Program-made: the position numbers and the translations under genes
Shown: piece after piece, positions 36,826-46,996 of the stretch
Layout: every line of letters begins with the position of its first letter
Numbering within the stretch: the stretch's first letter is position 1
Notes under the pieces: generated by a model
What the model saw: only the letters and a program-made list of their open reading frames with translations
Told to the model about the DNA's origin: nothing
The model's database searches: none
Assembly: GCF_900583165.1 (NCBI RefSeq)
Contig: NZ_UTKY01000001.1
Coordinates: 310,001-374,000, forward strand
From: Pseudomonas viridiflava
GTDB taxonomy: Bacteria > Pseudomonadota > Gammaproteobacteria > Pseudomonadales > Pseudomonadaceae
Direction: 5' to 3'
DNA length: 64,000 nucleotides

Positions 36826-37281
36826 ATGCGCGTATGGATCGATGCCGACGCCTGCCCCCGGGCAGCCAAGGACCAAGTGGTCAAATTCGCCCTCAAGCGC
36901 CAGTTCGAAGTGGTGCTGGTGGCCGGGCAAAGCCAGATAAAGCCAAGCTTCTCGTGCGTGAAGCTGATCGTGGTGCCCAGCGGCCCGGATGCAGCTGATG
37001 ACTACCTGGTAGAACACGCGGAGCCCGGCGAGTTGGTGATCTGCAGCGATGTGCCCCTGGCCGACCGCCTGGTGAAGAAGGGCGTTACCGCCCTCGACCC
37101 TCGAGGCAAGGAATTCAGCCCGGCCAACATGAGCGAGCGGCTGGCGGTGCGCAACCTGTTCACCGACCTGCGCGAGCAAGGCCAGATGGGCGGCGGGCCG
37201 CCGCCCCATGGGGAGAAGGACAAGCAGGCATTTGCCAATGCCCTGGACCGGATTTTGACGCGGTTGATGCGGGCTGGTTAA
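36826..37281 (+). CDS. YaiI/YqxD family DUF188 protein
   Basis: 151-residue cytoplasmic protein with a PIN-like fold: MRVWIDADACPRAAKDQVV (acidic motif D-A-D-A-C), VICSDVPLADRLVKKG, and the family tail MGGGPPPHGEKDKQAFANALDRIL. GAGGAG stands 6 bp before the ATG. A role as nuclease is suggested by the fold but not shown. Its TAA overlaps the elbB stop (TTAA). Confidence 0.9.
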   Translation: MRVWIDADACPRAAKDQVVKFALKRQFEVVLVAGQSQIKPSFSCVKLIVVPSGPDAADDYLVEHAEPGELVICSDVPLADRLVKKGVTALDPRGKEFSPANMSERLAVRNLFTDLREQGQMGGGPPPHGEKDKQAFANALDRILTRLMRAG

Positions 37282-37943
37282 TCGTTCTCGTGGGTCAACT
37301 CCAGCACCCGATCCACCAGCTTGTTGATCCCCGATGCCACCTCACTGATGTTCTTGCCCAGCATGTAGGCCGGTGTGCTCACCAGTCTGCGTGCCGTGTC
37401 TTCGACGATATCTTCTACCGCACACTCCTGGTGAGTGGCGCCCATTTTGTCTAGGGCCGCCGCCGTATCAGGGCAGGTGCCAATGGTGCAGATCACGCCT
37501 GGGCCGTAGATCTTCGCGGCCAGGGCAGGGGAGATACAGATCAGCCCGACCGGCTTGCCCGATTCAGCAAACGCCTCGGCCAAGGCCAATACCTCTGGGT
37601 TAACGCTGCAACCGGCGCCCTCCACTGCAAAGTTCGATAGATTCTTCGCCGCGCCAAACCCGCCGGGCACGATCAGCGCATCGAAATCTTCGGCATTGGC
37701 CTCGCGGATGTCCTTCACGTCACCTCGGGCAATGCGCGCCGACTCCACCAGCACATTGCGTGATTCGGGCATTGCTTCGCCGGTGAGGTGGTTGATCACA
37801 TGCAGCTGTGCAATATCGGGGGCAAAGCATTGAACCTGAGCGCCACGCTGGTCCAGGCGCAGCAGGGTGATCACACTTTCGTGGATTTCTGCGCCGTCGT
37901 ATACGCCGCAGCCGGAAAGGATCACTGCAATCTTTTTGCTCAT
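37278..37943 (-). CDS. elbB: ElbB, DJ-1/PfpI-family glyoxalase-like protein
   Basis: 221 residues starting MSKKIAVILSGCGVYDGAEIHES, the ElbB hallmark, with ALIVPGGFGAAKNLSNFAV and the nucleophile-elbow region GLICISPALAAKIYG. E. coli ElbB has weak glyoxalase III activity and was linked to isoprenoid synthesis; the true role is unclear. ATG 37943 was chosen because AGGAG lies eight bases before it; an ATG two codons upstream is too close to that site. Confidence 0.9.
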   Translation of the reverse strand: MSKKIAVILSGCGVYDGAEIHESVITLLRLDQRGAQVQCFAPDIAQLHVINHLTGEAMPESRNVLVESARIARGDVKDIREANAEDFDALIVPGGFGAAKNLSNFAVEGAGCSVNPEVLALAEAFAESGKPVGLICISPALAAKIYGPGVICTIGTCPDTAAALDKMGATHQECAVEDIVEDTARRLVSTPAYMLGKNISEVASGINKLVDRVLELTHEND

Positions 37944-38059
37944 GGGCATTTCTCCTAGGGTCATGGCGTTAAATGTCTACTAATTTGTCACCTGTTGCCA
38001 ATGGGGTCTGCGGGCGCTACACCTAATCTAGATGTAACAAAAACAAACCGGACCTGACC

Positions 38060-39295
38060 ATGGACTTCGTGCCTTACGCGGTACCGTTTTTCATCGCCTT
38101 GATCGTGGTGGAGCTGCTTGCCGACCGCTGGCGCGGCGAGCGCAGCTACCGGGTGGCCGATGCCATCAACAGCCTCAGCACGGGTGTGCTGTCCACTACC
38201 ACTGGCCTGTTGACCAAGGGTGTGGGGCTTTTGACCTACGCCTTCGCGCTCAAACACCTGGCCTTGATCGAACTGTCTGCCCAGAGCGTGTGGACCTGGG
38301 TGTTCGCCTTCGTGTTCTACGACTTCTGCTACTACTGGCTGCACCGCATGGGCCATGAGCGCAACATCCTGTGGGCCGCCCACTCGGTGCACCATCAGAG
38401 TGAGGACTACAACCTCAGCACCGCGCTGCGCCAGACCAGCACCGGTTTTCTGCTGAGCTGGATCTTCTACCTGCCGTTGGCCGTGCTCGGCGTGCCGCTG
38501 GTGGTGTTTATCAGCGTGGCCTCGCTTAACTTGCTGTATCAATTCTGGGTGCATACCCGCCATGTGCCGAAGCTCGGCTGGTACGAGTGGTTCTTCGTCA
38601 CGCCATCCAATCATCGGGCTCACCATGCACAGAACGCTCTCTACATGGATCGCAACTACGGCGGGGTGTTCATTATTTGGGACCGGTTGTTCGGTACATT
38701 CCAGGAAGAAGACGACAACGAGCCGGTGATTTTCGGCGTGACCACACCCCTGGCCAGTTGGAACCCGCTATGGGCCAACCTGCAGTTTTATGCACAGCTG
38801 TGGAGTGACGCGCGGCGCACTGAAAAGTGGTGGGACAAGCTGCGCATCTGGTTCATGCGCACCGGCTGGCGCCCGGCGGACGTGAAGGCGAAATACCCAC
38901 TGGCCAAACACGACCTGAGCCAGTTCCGCAAATTCGAGGTGGCGCTGGACGTGCGTCAACAGGTGTATATCGCCCTGCAGTTTGCGGCGTATGTGGGTTT
39001 TGGCAGTTATTTGATGAATTTCGGCGAAGGGTTGCCCACCACAGCCTTGATCCTGGGTTGGAGTGCGATGGCGCTGGGGTTGTTTACCTTGGGCGTGGCC
39101 CTTGAGAATCGCGCTTGGGCACTCAAGGCCGAAGTAATGCGCCTGCTGCTGAATGTACCGTTGGTCTGGCTGGCGCCACTGGTCGGGCTGTGGCCGGCCA
39201 GCGATCTTGGCTGGCTGGGCCTGGTGAGTTACAGCCTGCTCAGCCTGATCGGTCTCTACTATTGCAGAGACCGTCTTACTCGACTGGCGTCTTAG
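38060..39295 (+). CDS. Sterol desaturase / fatty-acid hydroxylase family protein
   Basis: 411-residue inner-membrane protein. The di-iron histidine motifs are present: WLHRMGHERN, HSVHHQSEDYN and NHRAHHAQN, between membrane helices. A C-terminal extension of about 130 residues adds further helices (LGWSAMALGLFTLGVAL, ending YYCRDRLTRLAS). Related bacterial proteins hydroxylate lipids, but the substrate here is unknown. The last 20 bp overlap the convergent dedA gene. Confidence 0.88.
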   Translation: MDFVPYAVPFFIALIVVELLADRWRGERSYRVADAINSLSTGVLSTTTGLLTKGVGLLTYAFALKHLALIELSAQSVWTWVFAFVFYDFCYYWLHRMGHERNILWAAHSVHHQSEDYNLSTALRQTSTGFLLSWIFYLPLAVLGVPLVVFISVASLNLLYQFWVHTRHVPKLGWYEWFFVTPSNHRAHHAQNALYMDRNYGGVFIIWDRLFGTFQEEDDNEPVIFGVTTPLASWNPLWANLQFYAQLWSDARRTEKWWDKLRIWFMRTGWRPADVKAKYPLAKHDLSQFRKFEVALDVRQQVYIALQFAAYVGFGSYLMNFGEGLPTTALILGWSAMALGLFTLGVALENRAWALKAEVMRLLLNVPLVWLAPLVGLWPASDLGWLGLVSYSLLSLIGLYYCRDRLTRLAS

Positions 39296-39911
39296 GCGCT
39301 TCGATCGTGGCCTGCTGGGCGGCGAGCCGTGCCTTGGCGTCGGCACACGCCTGGCGGGCGATACGGGCGTTCTTGAAGCGGCGGCGCAACCACAGGACAA
39401 CGCCCAGCAGCAACAGCGCGCCCAGCACCCACAGCTCATATTTCTTGACGCTGCCCAGCATGCCTTCCAGCACCGCGCCGAAGTGGTACGCCGCTGCGCC
39501 GAGTGCTGCCGCCCAGATCGCGGCGCCGATGCCGTTAAGGATCAGGTAGCGCAAAGGTGGGTAGCCGGAAAGGCCAATCGCCACCGGCATGACCGTGCGC
39601 AATCCATAGACGAAGCGGAAGCTCAACACCCAGAGATCCGGGTGCTTGCGGATATGCCCCAGGGCTTTGTCGCCCATCAATTGCCAGCGGGGCTTGCGCG
39701 CCAACAATTTTCGGCCGTGCTTGCGGCCCATGTAATACCAAAGCTGATCGCCGGCGTAGCTACCGAAGAAGGCAACGACCACCACCAGGTTGATATCCAT
39801 GTACCCACGGAACGCCAGGAAGCCTGCGAGAACCAGAATGGTCTCGCCTTCGAAGAACGTGCCCAAAAAGAGCGCAAAGTAGCCGAAGTCATGCAGAAAT
39901 TGTTGAAGCAT
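39276..39911 (-). CDS. DedA family membrane protein
   Basis: 211 residues. ATG 39911 gives MLQQFLHDFGYFALFLGTFFEGE, the standard DedA start. Family motifs: ETILVLAGFLAFRG, FFGSYAGDQLWYYMGRKHGRK, and FRFVYGLRTVMPVAIGLSG with the conserved Arg. DedA proteins are membrane transporters or flippases; some members move undecaprenyl phosphate or phospholipids. Which activity applies here is unknown. Confidence 0.9.
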   Translation of the reverse strand: MLQQFLHDFGYFALFLGTFFEGETILVLAGFLAFRGYMDINLVVVVAFFGSYAGDQLWYYMGRKHGRKLLARKPRWQLMGDKALGHIRKHPDLWVLSFRFVYGLRTVMPVAIGLSGYPPLRYLILNGIGAAIWAAALGAAAYHFGAVLEGMLGSVKKYELWVLGALLLLGVVLWLRRRFKNARIARQACADAKARLAAQQATIEAPKTPVE

Positions 39912-40008
39912 GGTCTGGGGTGCTGGCGAAATGAACGCGCAGCCTACGCCTTCATGAACATTCATGAAAGTATCGAGATGTGTCACGAAGTGAACAATTC
40001 CTACATAA

Positions 40009-41133
<1,125 letters not shown>

Positions 41134-41151
41134 CCCTCACAGGAACACTCG

Positions 41152-43374
41152 ATGAATACCGAAGGACTCACAGAAGTTGCCGTAAAAGACGCTCAGCCGG
41201 TGGTAGAACAAGTCACCGAGACCCCGCCGGAGCTGGAGCCCGCCGCACCTGCCGTAGTGGCCGAGCCGCCCGTACCGGCCCCGGTGGCGGCGGTGACCAA
41301 CCTGGATGACAGCAGCCTGTACATCCACCGCGAGCTGTCACAACTGCAATTCAACATCCGCGTGCTGGAGCAGGCGCTGGATGAGTCCTACCCGTTGTTG
41401 GAGCGGCTGAAGTTCCTGCTGATCTTCTCCAGTAACCTGGACGAGTTCTTCGAAATCCGCGTCGCCGGCCTCAAGAAGCAGATCACCTTCGCCCGTGAAC
41501 AAGCCGGTGCCGACGGTCTGCAACCGCATCAAGCCCTGGCGCGCATCAGCGAGCTGGTGCACGGTCATGTTGACCGCCAGTACGCGATCCTCAATGACAT
41601 CCTGTTGCCGGAGCTGGAAAAGCATCAGGTCCGCTTCATTCGTCGCCGTCACTGGACCACCAAGATCAAGACCTGGGTGCGTCGTTACTTCCGTGACGAG
41701 ATTTCGCCGATCATCACGCCTATTGGCCTTGACCCGACGCACCCGTTCCCGTTGCTGGTGAACAAGAGCCTCAACTTTATCGTCGAGCTCGAAGGCATCG
41801 ACGCCTTTGGCCGCGACTCCGGCCTGGCGATCATCCCGGCGCCGCGTCTGTTGCCACGGATCATCAAGGTACCGGAAGAGGTGGGGGGCGCAGGCGACAA
41901 CTATGTATTCCTCTCGTCGATGATCCATGCCCACGCCGATGACCTGTTCCAGGGCATGAAGGTTAAGGGTTGCTATCAGTTCCGCCTGACCCGTAACGCC
42001 GACCTGGCGCTGGACTCCGAAGACGTAGAAGACTTGGCCCGTGCCCTGCGCGGTGAGTTGTTCTCGCGCCGCTACGGCGATGCGGTGCGCCTGGAAGTAG
42101 CGGACACGTGCCCTAAACACCTGTCGGACTACCTGCTCAAGCAGTTCAACCTGGCGGAGTCCGAGCTGTATCAGGTCAACGGCCCGGTCAACCTGACGCG
42201 CCTGTTCAGCATTACTGGCCTGGACAGCCACCCGGAACTGCAATACACACCGTTTACGCCGCAGATCCCGAAACTGCTGCAAAACAGCGAGAACATTTTC
42301 AGCGTGGTGAGCAAGCAGGACATCCTGCTGCTACACCCGTTCGAGTCCTTCACTCCGGTGGTCGACTTGCTGCGCCAAGCCGCCAAAGATCCGCATGTAT
42401 TGGCCGTACGCCAAACGCTGTACCGCTCCGGCGCCAACTCGGAAATCGTCGACGCCCTGGTGGACGCTGCGCGTAACGGCAAGGAAGTCACCGCGGTGAT
42501 CGAGTTGCGTGCGCGGTTCGACGAAGAGTCCAACCTGCAACTGGCCAGCCGCCTGCAAGCGGCGGGCGCGGTGGTGATCTACGGCGTGGTGGGCTTCAAG
42601 ACCCACGCCAAGATGATGCTCATTTTGCGCCGCGAAGCCGGCGAGATCGTGCGCTACGCCCACTTGGGCACCGGTAACTATCACGCCGGCAACGCCAAGC
42701 TCTACACCGACTACAGCCTGCTGACCTCCGACGATGCCTTGTGTGAAGACGTTGGCAAGCTGTTCAGCCAGTTGATTGGCATGGGCAAGACCTTGCGCAT
42801 GAAGAAGCTGCTGCACGCGCCGTTCACCCTTAAGAAGGGCATGCTCGACATGATTGCCCGCGAGACCCAGTTCGCCCTCGACGGTAAACCGGCGCACATC
42901 ATCGCCAAGTTCAACTCGCTGACTGATCCGAAGATCATTCGCGCGTTGTACAAGGCCAGCCAGTCCGGCGTGCGTATCGATTTGGTGGTGCGTGGCATGT
43001 GCTGTCTGCGGCCGGGCATTGTCGGCGTGTCGCATAACATTCATGTGCGCTCGATCATCGGTCGCTTCCTGGAGCACACGCGGGTGTTCTACTTCCTTAA
43101 TGGCGGTGAAGAGCAGATGTTCCTCTCCAGCGCCGACTGGATGGAGCGCAACCTCGATAAGCGCGTAGAAACGTGCTTCCCGGTGGAAGGCAAGAAGCTG
43201 ATCATGCGGGTCAAGAAGGAACTGGAAAGTTACCTGACCGACAACACCCACAGCTGGAGCCTGCAGTCGGACGGCCGTTACGTGCGCAACACGCCGACGG
43301 GCAACCAGAACCCGCGCAGTGCGCAGGCGACGTTGTTGGAGCGGTTGGGTAGCCCGATTCTGACGGTGAACTAA
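41152..43374 (+). CDS. ppk: Polyphosphate kinase 1
   Basis: Makes long-chain polyphosphate from ATP. The 740 residues contain the N-domain ([20 protein letters not shown]), head domain, and two C-terminal catalytic domains. The phospho-accepting His is in [11 protein letters not shown], followed by [22 protein letters not shown]. The first 50 residues are a Pro/Ala/Glu-rich extension before the family core. The stop is followed by a REPIN, then the convergent ppx. Confidence 0.96.
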   Translation: MNTEGLTEVAVKDAQPVVEQVTETPPELEPAAPAVVAEPPVPAPVAAVTNLDDSSLYIHRELSQLQFNIRVLEQALDESYPLLERLKFLLIFSSNLDEFFEIRVAGLKKQITFAREQAGADGLQPHQALARISELVHGHVDRQYAILNDILLPELEKHQVRFIRRRHWTTKIKTWVRRYFRDEISPIITPIGLDPTHPFPLLVNKSLNFIVELEGIDAFGRDSGLAIIPAPRLLPRIIKVPEEVGGAGDNYVFLSSMIHAHADDLFQGMKVKGCYQFRLTRNADLALDSEDVEDLARALRGELFSRRYGDAVRLEVADTCPKHLSDYLLKQFNLAESELYQVNGPVNLTRLFSITGLDSHPELQYTPFTPQIPKLLQNSENIFSVVSKQDILLLHPFESFTPVVDLLRQAAKDPHVLAVRQTLYRSGANSEIVDALVDAARNGKEVTAVIELRARFDEESNLQLASRLQAAGAVVIYGVVGFKTHAKMMLILRREAGEIVRYAHLGTGNYHAGNAKLYTDYSLLTSDDALCEDVGKLFSQLIGMGKTLRMKKLLHAPFTLKKGMLDMIARETQFALDGKPAHIIAKFNSLTDPKIIRALYKASQSGVRIDLVVRGMCCLRPGIVGVSHNIHVRSIIGRFLEHTRVFYFLNGGEEQMFLSSADWMERNLDKRVETCFPVEGKKLIMRVKKELESYLTDNTHSWSLQSDGRYVRNTPTGNQNPRSAQATLLERLGSPILTVN

Positions 43375-43395
43375 ACATCACTGTGAACTAAAAAA

Positions 43396-43485
43396 TGTGG
43401 GAGGGGGCTTGCCCCCGATAGCGGTGTGTCAGTCACTGGAAACTTAGACTGATCCACTGCAATCGGGGGCAAGCCCCCTCCCACA
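43396..43485. repeat. REPIN, copy 7
   Basis: Complete element between the convergent ppk and ppx stop codons; arms TGTGGGAGGGGGCTTGCCCCC and complement. Confidence 0.93.
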
Positions 43486-43513
43486 GTTGTTTTGCGGTGT
43501 TGTTTAGATCGAG

Positions 43514-45016
43514 TTAGCGCACGTTCAGCGTGAACCCCACGCGCGTCAGCCACTCCGCTTCCTGGGCGAAATCCGCCTGGGTCAGTTGGTTCTCTTCCAG
43601 CCAGCCTTTAGGGAACAGCACGTCCAGGCTCTCGCCATTGGCGCGCAGGGTCACTTGGGGCATTTCCTGGGTGCCACGGATGTGGTGGAACAGGATCGCA
43701 AAGCGCAGCAGTACGCACAGGCGAATCAGCTTGATGCCTTCATCACCGAATTCGGCAAACTTGTCCTTGGGGATGTTACGGCGGTGGCCGCGCACCAGGA
43801 GGGCGAGCATCTGTTGGTCTTCGCGGGAGAAACCGGCGAGATCGGAGTGCTCGATCAGGTAGGCGCCGTGCTTGTGGTAGTGGTAGTGGGCAATGTCCAG
43901 GCCCACTTCATGCACCTTGGCAGCCCAGCCCAGCAGTTCGCGCCATACGCCGTCTTCCAGGTCCCAGTCGTCGGCGACCTGGTCGAACGCGTGCAGGGCT
44001 TTGCGCTCCACGCGCGCTGCTTGTTCCAGATCGACGTGATAACGCTCCATCAACGAGCTGAGGGTGCGCTCACGCACGTCTTCGTGGTGATGGCGGCCCA
44101 GCAGGTCGTAGAGCACGCCTTCACGCAGGGCGCCGTCACAGTGGTCCATGCGTTGCAGTTCGAGGGCGTCGAAGATCGCTTCGAGGATTGCCAGGCCTGC
44201 CGGGAAAATGGTGCGGCGGTCGGGTTTGATGCCGTCGAAGTCGATCTTGTCGGCGTCCCCCAGCTTGAACAGTTTGCGCTTGAGCCAGGCCAGCCCTTCA
44301 GCGTTGACCTCGCCGGTGCCATGGCCGCCGGCCTTGAGCGCCAGACCGATGGCGCGGATGGTGCCGGACGAGCCGATGGCTTCATCCCAGGTCAAGCGGT
44401 GCAGGGCGTGCTCGATGCTCATGATCTCCAACCGCGCCGCTGTGTAGGCCTGGGCATAGCGCGCCGGAGTGATCTTGCCGTCCTTGAAATAGCGTTGGGT
44501 GTAGCTGACGCAACCCATCTGCAGGCTTTCGCGCAGCAGCGGCTCGAAGCGCTGGCCAATGATGAATTCGGTACTGCCACCGCCGATGTCGGCGACCAGG
44601 CGTTTGCCAGGGGTGTCGGCCAAAGTGTGGGACACGCCAAGGTAGATCAGGCGCGCCTCTTCACGACCGGAAATGACTTCGACCGGGTGACCGAGGATCT
44701 CCTCGGCGCGGCGGATGAATTCGCCGCGGTTGCGCGCTTCACGCAGGGCGTTAGTGCCGACGATCCGCACCGCGCCCAGGGGCATGCCGTTGATCAGTTG
44801 AGCAAAACGCTTGAGGCAATCGAGCCCGCGCTGCATGGATTCTTCATTGAGCTTGCGCTCGTCGTCGATCCCGGCAGCCAGTTGTACTTTCTCGCCCAGC
44901 CGCTCAAGGATGCGGATCTCACCGTTCTGGGCCTTGGCCACGACCATGTGAAAGCTGTTGGAGCCCAGGTCGATGGCGGCTATCAGGGACAGATTCTTGG
45001 CTTGGGATTGCGGCAT
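43514..45016 (-). CDS. ppx: Exopolyphosphatase
   Basis: Degrades polyphosphate from chain ends and may also hydrolyse pppGpp. The 500 residues start [22 protein letters not shown]. Ppx/GppA phosphate loops [12 protein letters not shown] and [13 protein letters not shown] are intact. The C-terminal half includes an HD-like region ([20 protein letters not shown]). It is convergent with ppk across a REPIN. In P. aeruginosa trxA follows on the other side; here about 9 kb of accessory genes intervene. Confidence 0.95.
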   Translation of the reverse strand: MPQSQAKNLSLIAAIDLGSNSFHMVVAKAQNGEIRILERLGEKVQLAAGIDDERKLNEESMQRGLDCLKRFAQLINGMPLGAVRIVGTNALREARNRGEFIRRAEEILGHPVEVISGREEARLIYLGVSHTLADTPGKRLVADIGGGSTEFIIGQRFEPLLRESLQMGCVSYTQRYFKDGKITPARYAQAYTAARLEIMSIEHALHRLTWDEAIGSSGTIRAIGLALKAGGHGTGEVNAEGLAWLKRKLFKLGDADKIDFDGIKPDRRTIFPAGLAILEAIFDALELQRMDHCDGALREGVLYDLLGRHHHEDVRERTLSSLMERYHVDLEQAARVERKALHAFDQVADDWDLEDGVWRELLGWAAKVHEVGLDIAHYHYHKHGAYLIEHSDLAGFSREDQQMLALLVRGHRRNIPKDKFAEFGDEGIKLIRLCVLLRFAILFHHIRGTQEMPQVTLRANGESLDVLFPKGWLEENQLTQADFAQEAEWLTRVGFTLNVR

Positions 45017-45517
45017 GGTTTGAGGGTCTCGGTCGATAACCCGACCATCGTGCCACGATCGACCGCTGGCGCCAACGCATCAACGCATAGCGCGAGAGGA
45101 TTTATGCCTGTGGCGTGGTGGAAAATATAGATAGGGGTTGTAGGAGGTTGTTACTTAGCCTGTATTAATAAGCGATGTTTGCACTTAGTGAGTGGTCCGG
45201 AAAGGCCGTTTTTCGCGGTGTGGCTAAAACTCCTACACGACTTTGCATTTGCCCTCTAAGAAAGTGTTCTTCTTCATACGTCACGTTGTCTGCTATTGAG
45301 TTGAAGCTGATGATCGGTCTGACGAATATTGTTTTTTTTTCCGGCTTTTTAACTTGCATGAAGAGCTAATACTCCGGGTCGGCACTTCTGCCGTGGTGGT
45401 ATCTATTTGTAGGTCAGGCCGTCATGGATGAGTTTTTTTATGCAATGGATTTGATTTGTAAGGAGTCGTGATCTTCGAAGTGAACCCGTTTCTAAATGTT
45501 AAAAAGGGTGAGTTCTG
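45017..45517. other. AT-rich gene-free region upstream of the fimbrial cluster
   Basis: About 500 bp, clearly richer in A+T than the surroundings after 45120, with a nine-T run near 45330. It should hold the ppx promoter on one side and the fimbrial promoter on the other. Two overlapping 64-codon frames (45165-45369, one per strand) show no family features and are not called. No regulator gene is present. Confidence 0.6.
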
Positions 45518-46177
45518 ATGAAGAAAAAAGTTATTGGAGTGGCTGGTGCCTTTCTGGCTATCGCTGCTGTCAGTGCGCAAGCAGCCGACTTGAGGGTTAA
45601 AGGCTATATCGCGCCTGCCAGTTGCAGTTTTACGATTACCAATACAGTAATAGACTACGGCAGGATTGACCCAGGTTCGCTGAGTGCAACGAATTACACC
45701 AAGCTTGCGAAGATGAGCACCCCCTATGCTGTTAGGTGTGGCAGCAACGTAAAGACAAAGGTCGCGATCAAAGCACTGGATAATCGCGCGAGCTCTCAAA
45801 TCCCAGGTTTGATGCTTAATCAATTCGGTGGGAACTACAAAGATTTCTATAATTTTGGCTTAGGTACCTCTGCTAAGGGGCAAAAAGTGGGTGGGTATGT
45901 CATTCATCTTCGTAACTCTGTAGCAGACAGTCGTGCAGTTGGGATTGTTGCTTCGGAGAATAATGGAGGCTACTGGCATACGAACAGTACCGAAGCGGTA
46001 GGTCATACAAATAACTTGACTTCCTGGCGGGCTGGCAATGTATATGCGCCCATTCCGGTGAACACGGTGTCGGGGCAAATCGAAGTTCAGGCCGTCATCA
46101 ATAAAACATCCGCGTTGGATTTGAATAGTCAAATTAATTTGGATGGTCAAGCAACGCTGGAATTGCGCTACCTCTAA
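45518..46177 (+). CDS. DUF1120 fimbrial major subunit
   Basis: 219 residues with a signal peptide (MKKKVIGVAGAFLAIAAVSAQA, cut before ADLRV). The mature protein begins LRVKGYIAPASCSFTITNTVIDYGRI and has its second Cys in TPYAVRCGSN, the conserved disulfide of pilin folds, followed by VAIKALDNRASS. It ends in LDGQATLELRYL, a typical donor-strand-type C-terminus. It is the first gene of a pilin-chaperone-usher-subunit cluster. Base composition is lower in GC than the flanks, suggesting acquisition. GGGTGAG serves as ribosome site. Confidence 0.83.
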   Translation: MKKKVIGVAGAFLAIAAVSAQAADLRVKGYIAPASCSFTITNTVIDYGRIDPGSLSATNYTKLAKMSTPYAVRCGSNVKTKVAIKALDNRASSQIPGLMLNQFGGNYKDFYNFGLGTSAKGQKVGGYVIHLRNSVADSRAVGIVASENNGGYWHTNSTEAVGHTNNLTSWRAGNVYAPIPVNTVSGQIEVQAVINKTSALDLNSQINLDGQATLELRYL

Positions 46178-46273
46178 GTACTAATTGATTCAAGTCGATG
46201 CAAGTTGCATCGCTCACAGGCAGCGCTGTGACTTGCGTTGGCTATTTTTATCAAAAAAGTGAGAGGCGCGTGG

Positions 46274-46990
46274 ATGGTCGCAATTAAACGCTTTAACTCT
46301 GCTCTTACAATCTGTGCGTGTTTGACTGTGTTTTTTTCTGCTGCCGTGTTCAGTGATGGTATGAGGCCGGACACCACAGTCGTCGTATTAAATGAGGCTG
46401 ACGGCGAGGTCAGCATCAACGTTACCAACACGGATAAACTGCCTGCGTTACTGCATTCGGCCATTGAGGATCTTCCTGAGGATCTTGAAGCATTGATCGT
46501 GGTCACCCCGCCGGTGACACGCGTAGACGCGGGTGAGAGGCAAATGGTCAGGTTCCTGTCCATTGCCAAGGAGCCGCTCAAGACCCAGCGGTTGAAACGT
46601 GTGTCCTTCGAAGGCATCCCTCCGGCCCAGCCAGGGTCGGGTGCGACTATCGGCATCAGTCTTCGGCAGAATCTCCCGCTGATCTTGCACCCCAAGGGGT
46701 TGCCCCGGCATGAGGCACCCTGGGAATTGCTGACCTGGCACCTTCAGGGCCGTACCTTGACCGTACGCAACGACAGCCCCTATGTGGTTCGTTTGGCAGC
46801 CGATGTCAGGCTGAACCCGCAAGCAGTAAAAGCCAGCCTCTCTCGTACTTACATCCTGCCTGGCGAGGCGCTGAGTGTTGAGTTGAAAAAGCCTGTGCCT
46901 GGGAGCACTTCTGTCACTCTTGAGCCCGCTACTGTCTATGGCTTTGTTGTCGACAGCTACGATGCGCTGCTCGTCGCAAATGCGCCGTGA
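46274..46990 (+). CDS. Periplasmic fimbrial chaperone (PapD-like)
   Basis: 238 residues. ATG 46274 has GAGAGG seven bases before it. Signal peptide RFNSALTICACLTVFFSAAVFS, then two Ig-like domains: DTTVVVLNEADGEVSINVTN, VVTPPVTRVDAGERQMVRFL (with the conserved Arg that anchors the pilin C-terminus), FEGIPPAQ, LPLILHPKGLP, and in domain 2 LTVRNDSPYVVRLA and YILPGEALSVEL. It keeps subunits in folding-competent form and hands them to the usher encoded next. Confidence 0.9.
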   Translation: MVAIKRFNSALTICACLTVFFSAAVFSDGMRPDTTVVVLNEADGEVSINVTNTDKLPALLHSAIEDLPEDLEALIVVTPPVTRVDAGERQMVRFLSIAKEPLKTQRLKRVSFEGIPPAQPGSGATIGISLRQNLPLILHPKGLPRHEAPWELLTWHLQGRTLTVRNDSPYVVRLAADVRLNPQAVKASLSRTYILPGEALSVELKKPVPGSTSVTLEPATVYGFVVDSYDALLVANAP

Positions 46991-46996
46991 CCGACC

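Noticed and set aside
43586..45130. 514-codon open frame antisense to ppx
   Set aside because: High GC keeps the opposite strand open. The ppx frame has all family motifs, the antisense frame has none. The same applies to long frames opposite amtB (4515-5906), dapF-lysA (9245-10708) and rho (54491-55852).
45165..45369. Two 64-codon frames on opposite strands in the AT-rich spacer
   Set aside because: They overlap each other almost fully, have no ribosome sites of note and no family pattern.
45017..45517. Invertible fimbrial promoter switch
   Set aside because: No pair of inverted repeats of suitable size and spacing, and no recombinase gene next to the cluster; xerC is the only tyrosine recombinase in the window and belongs to the dif system.
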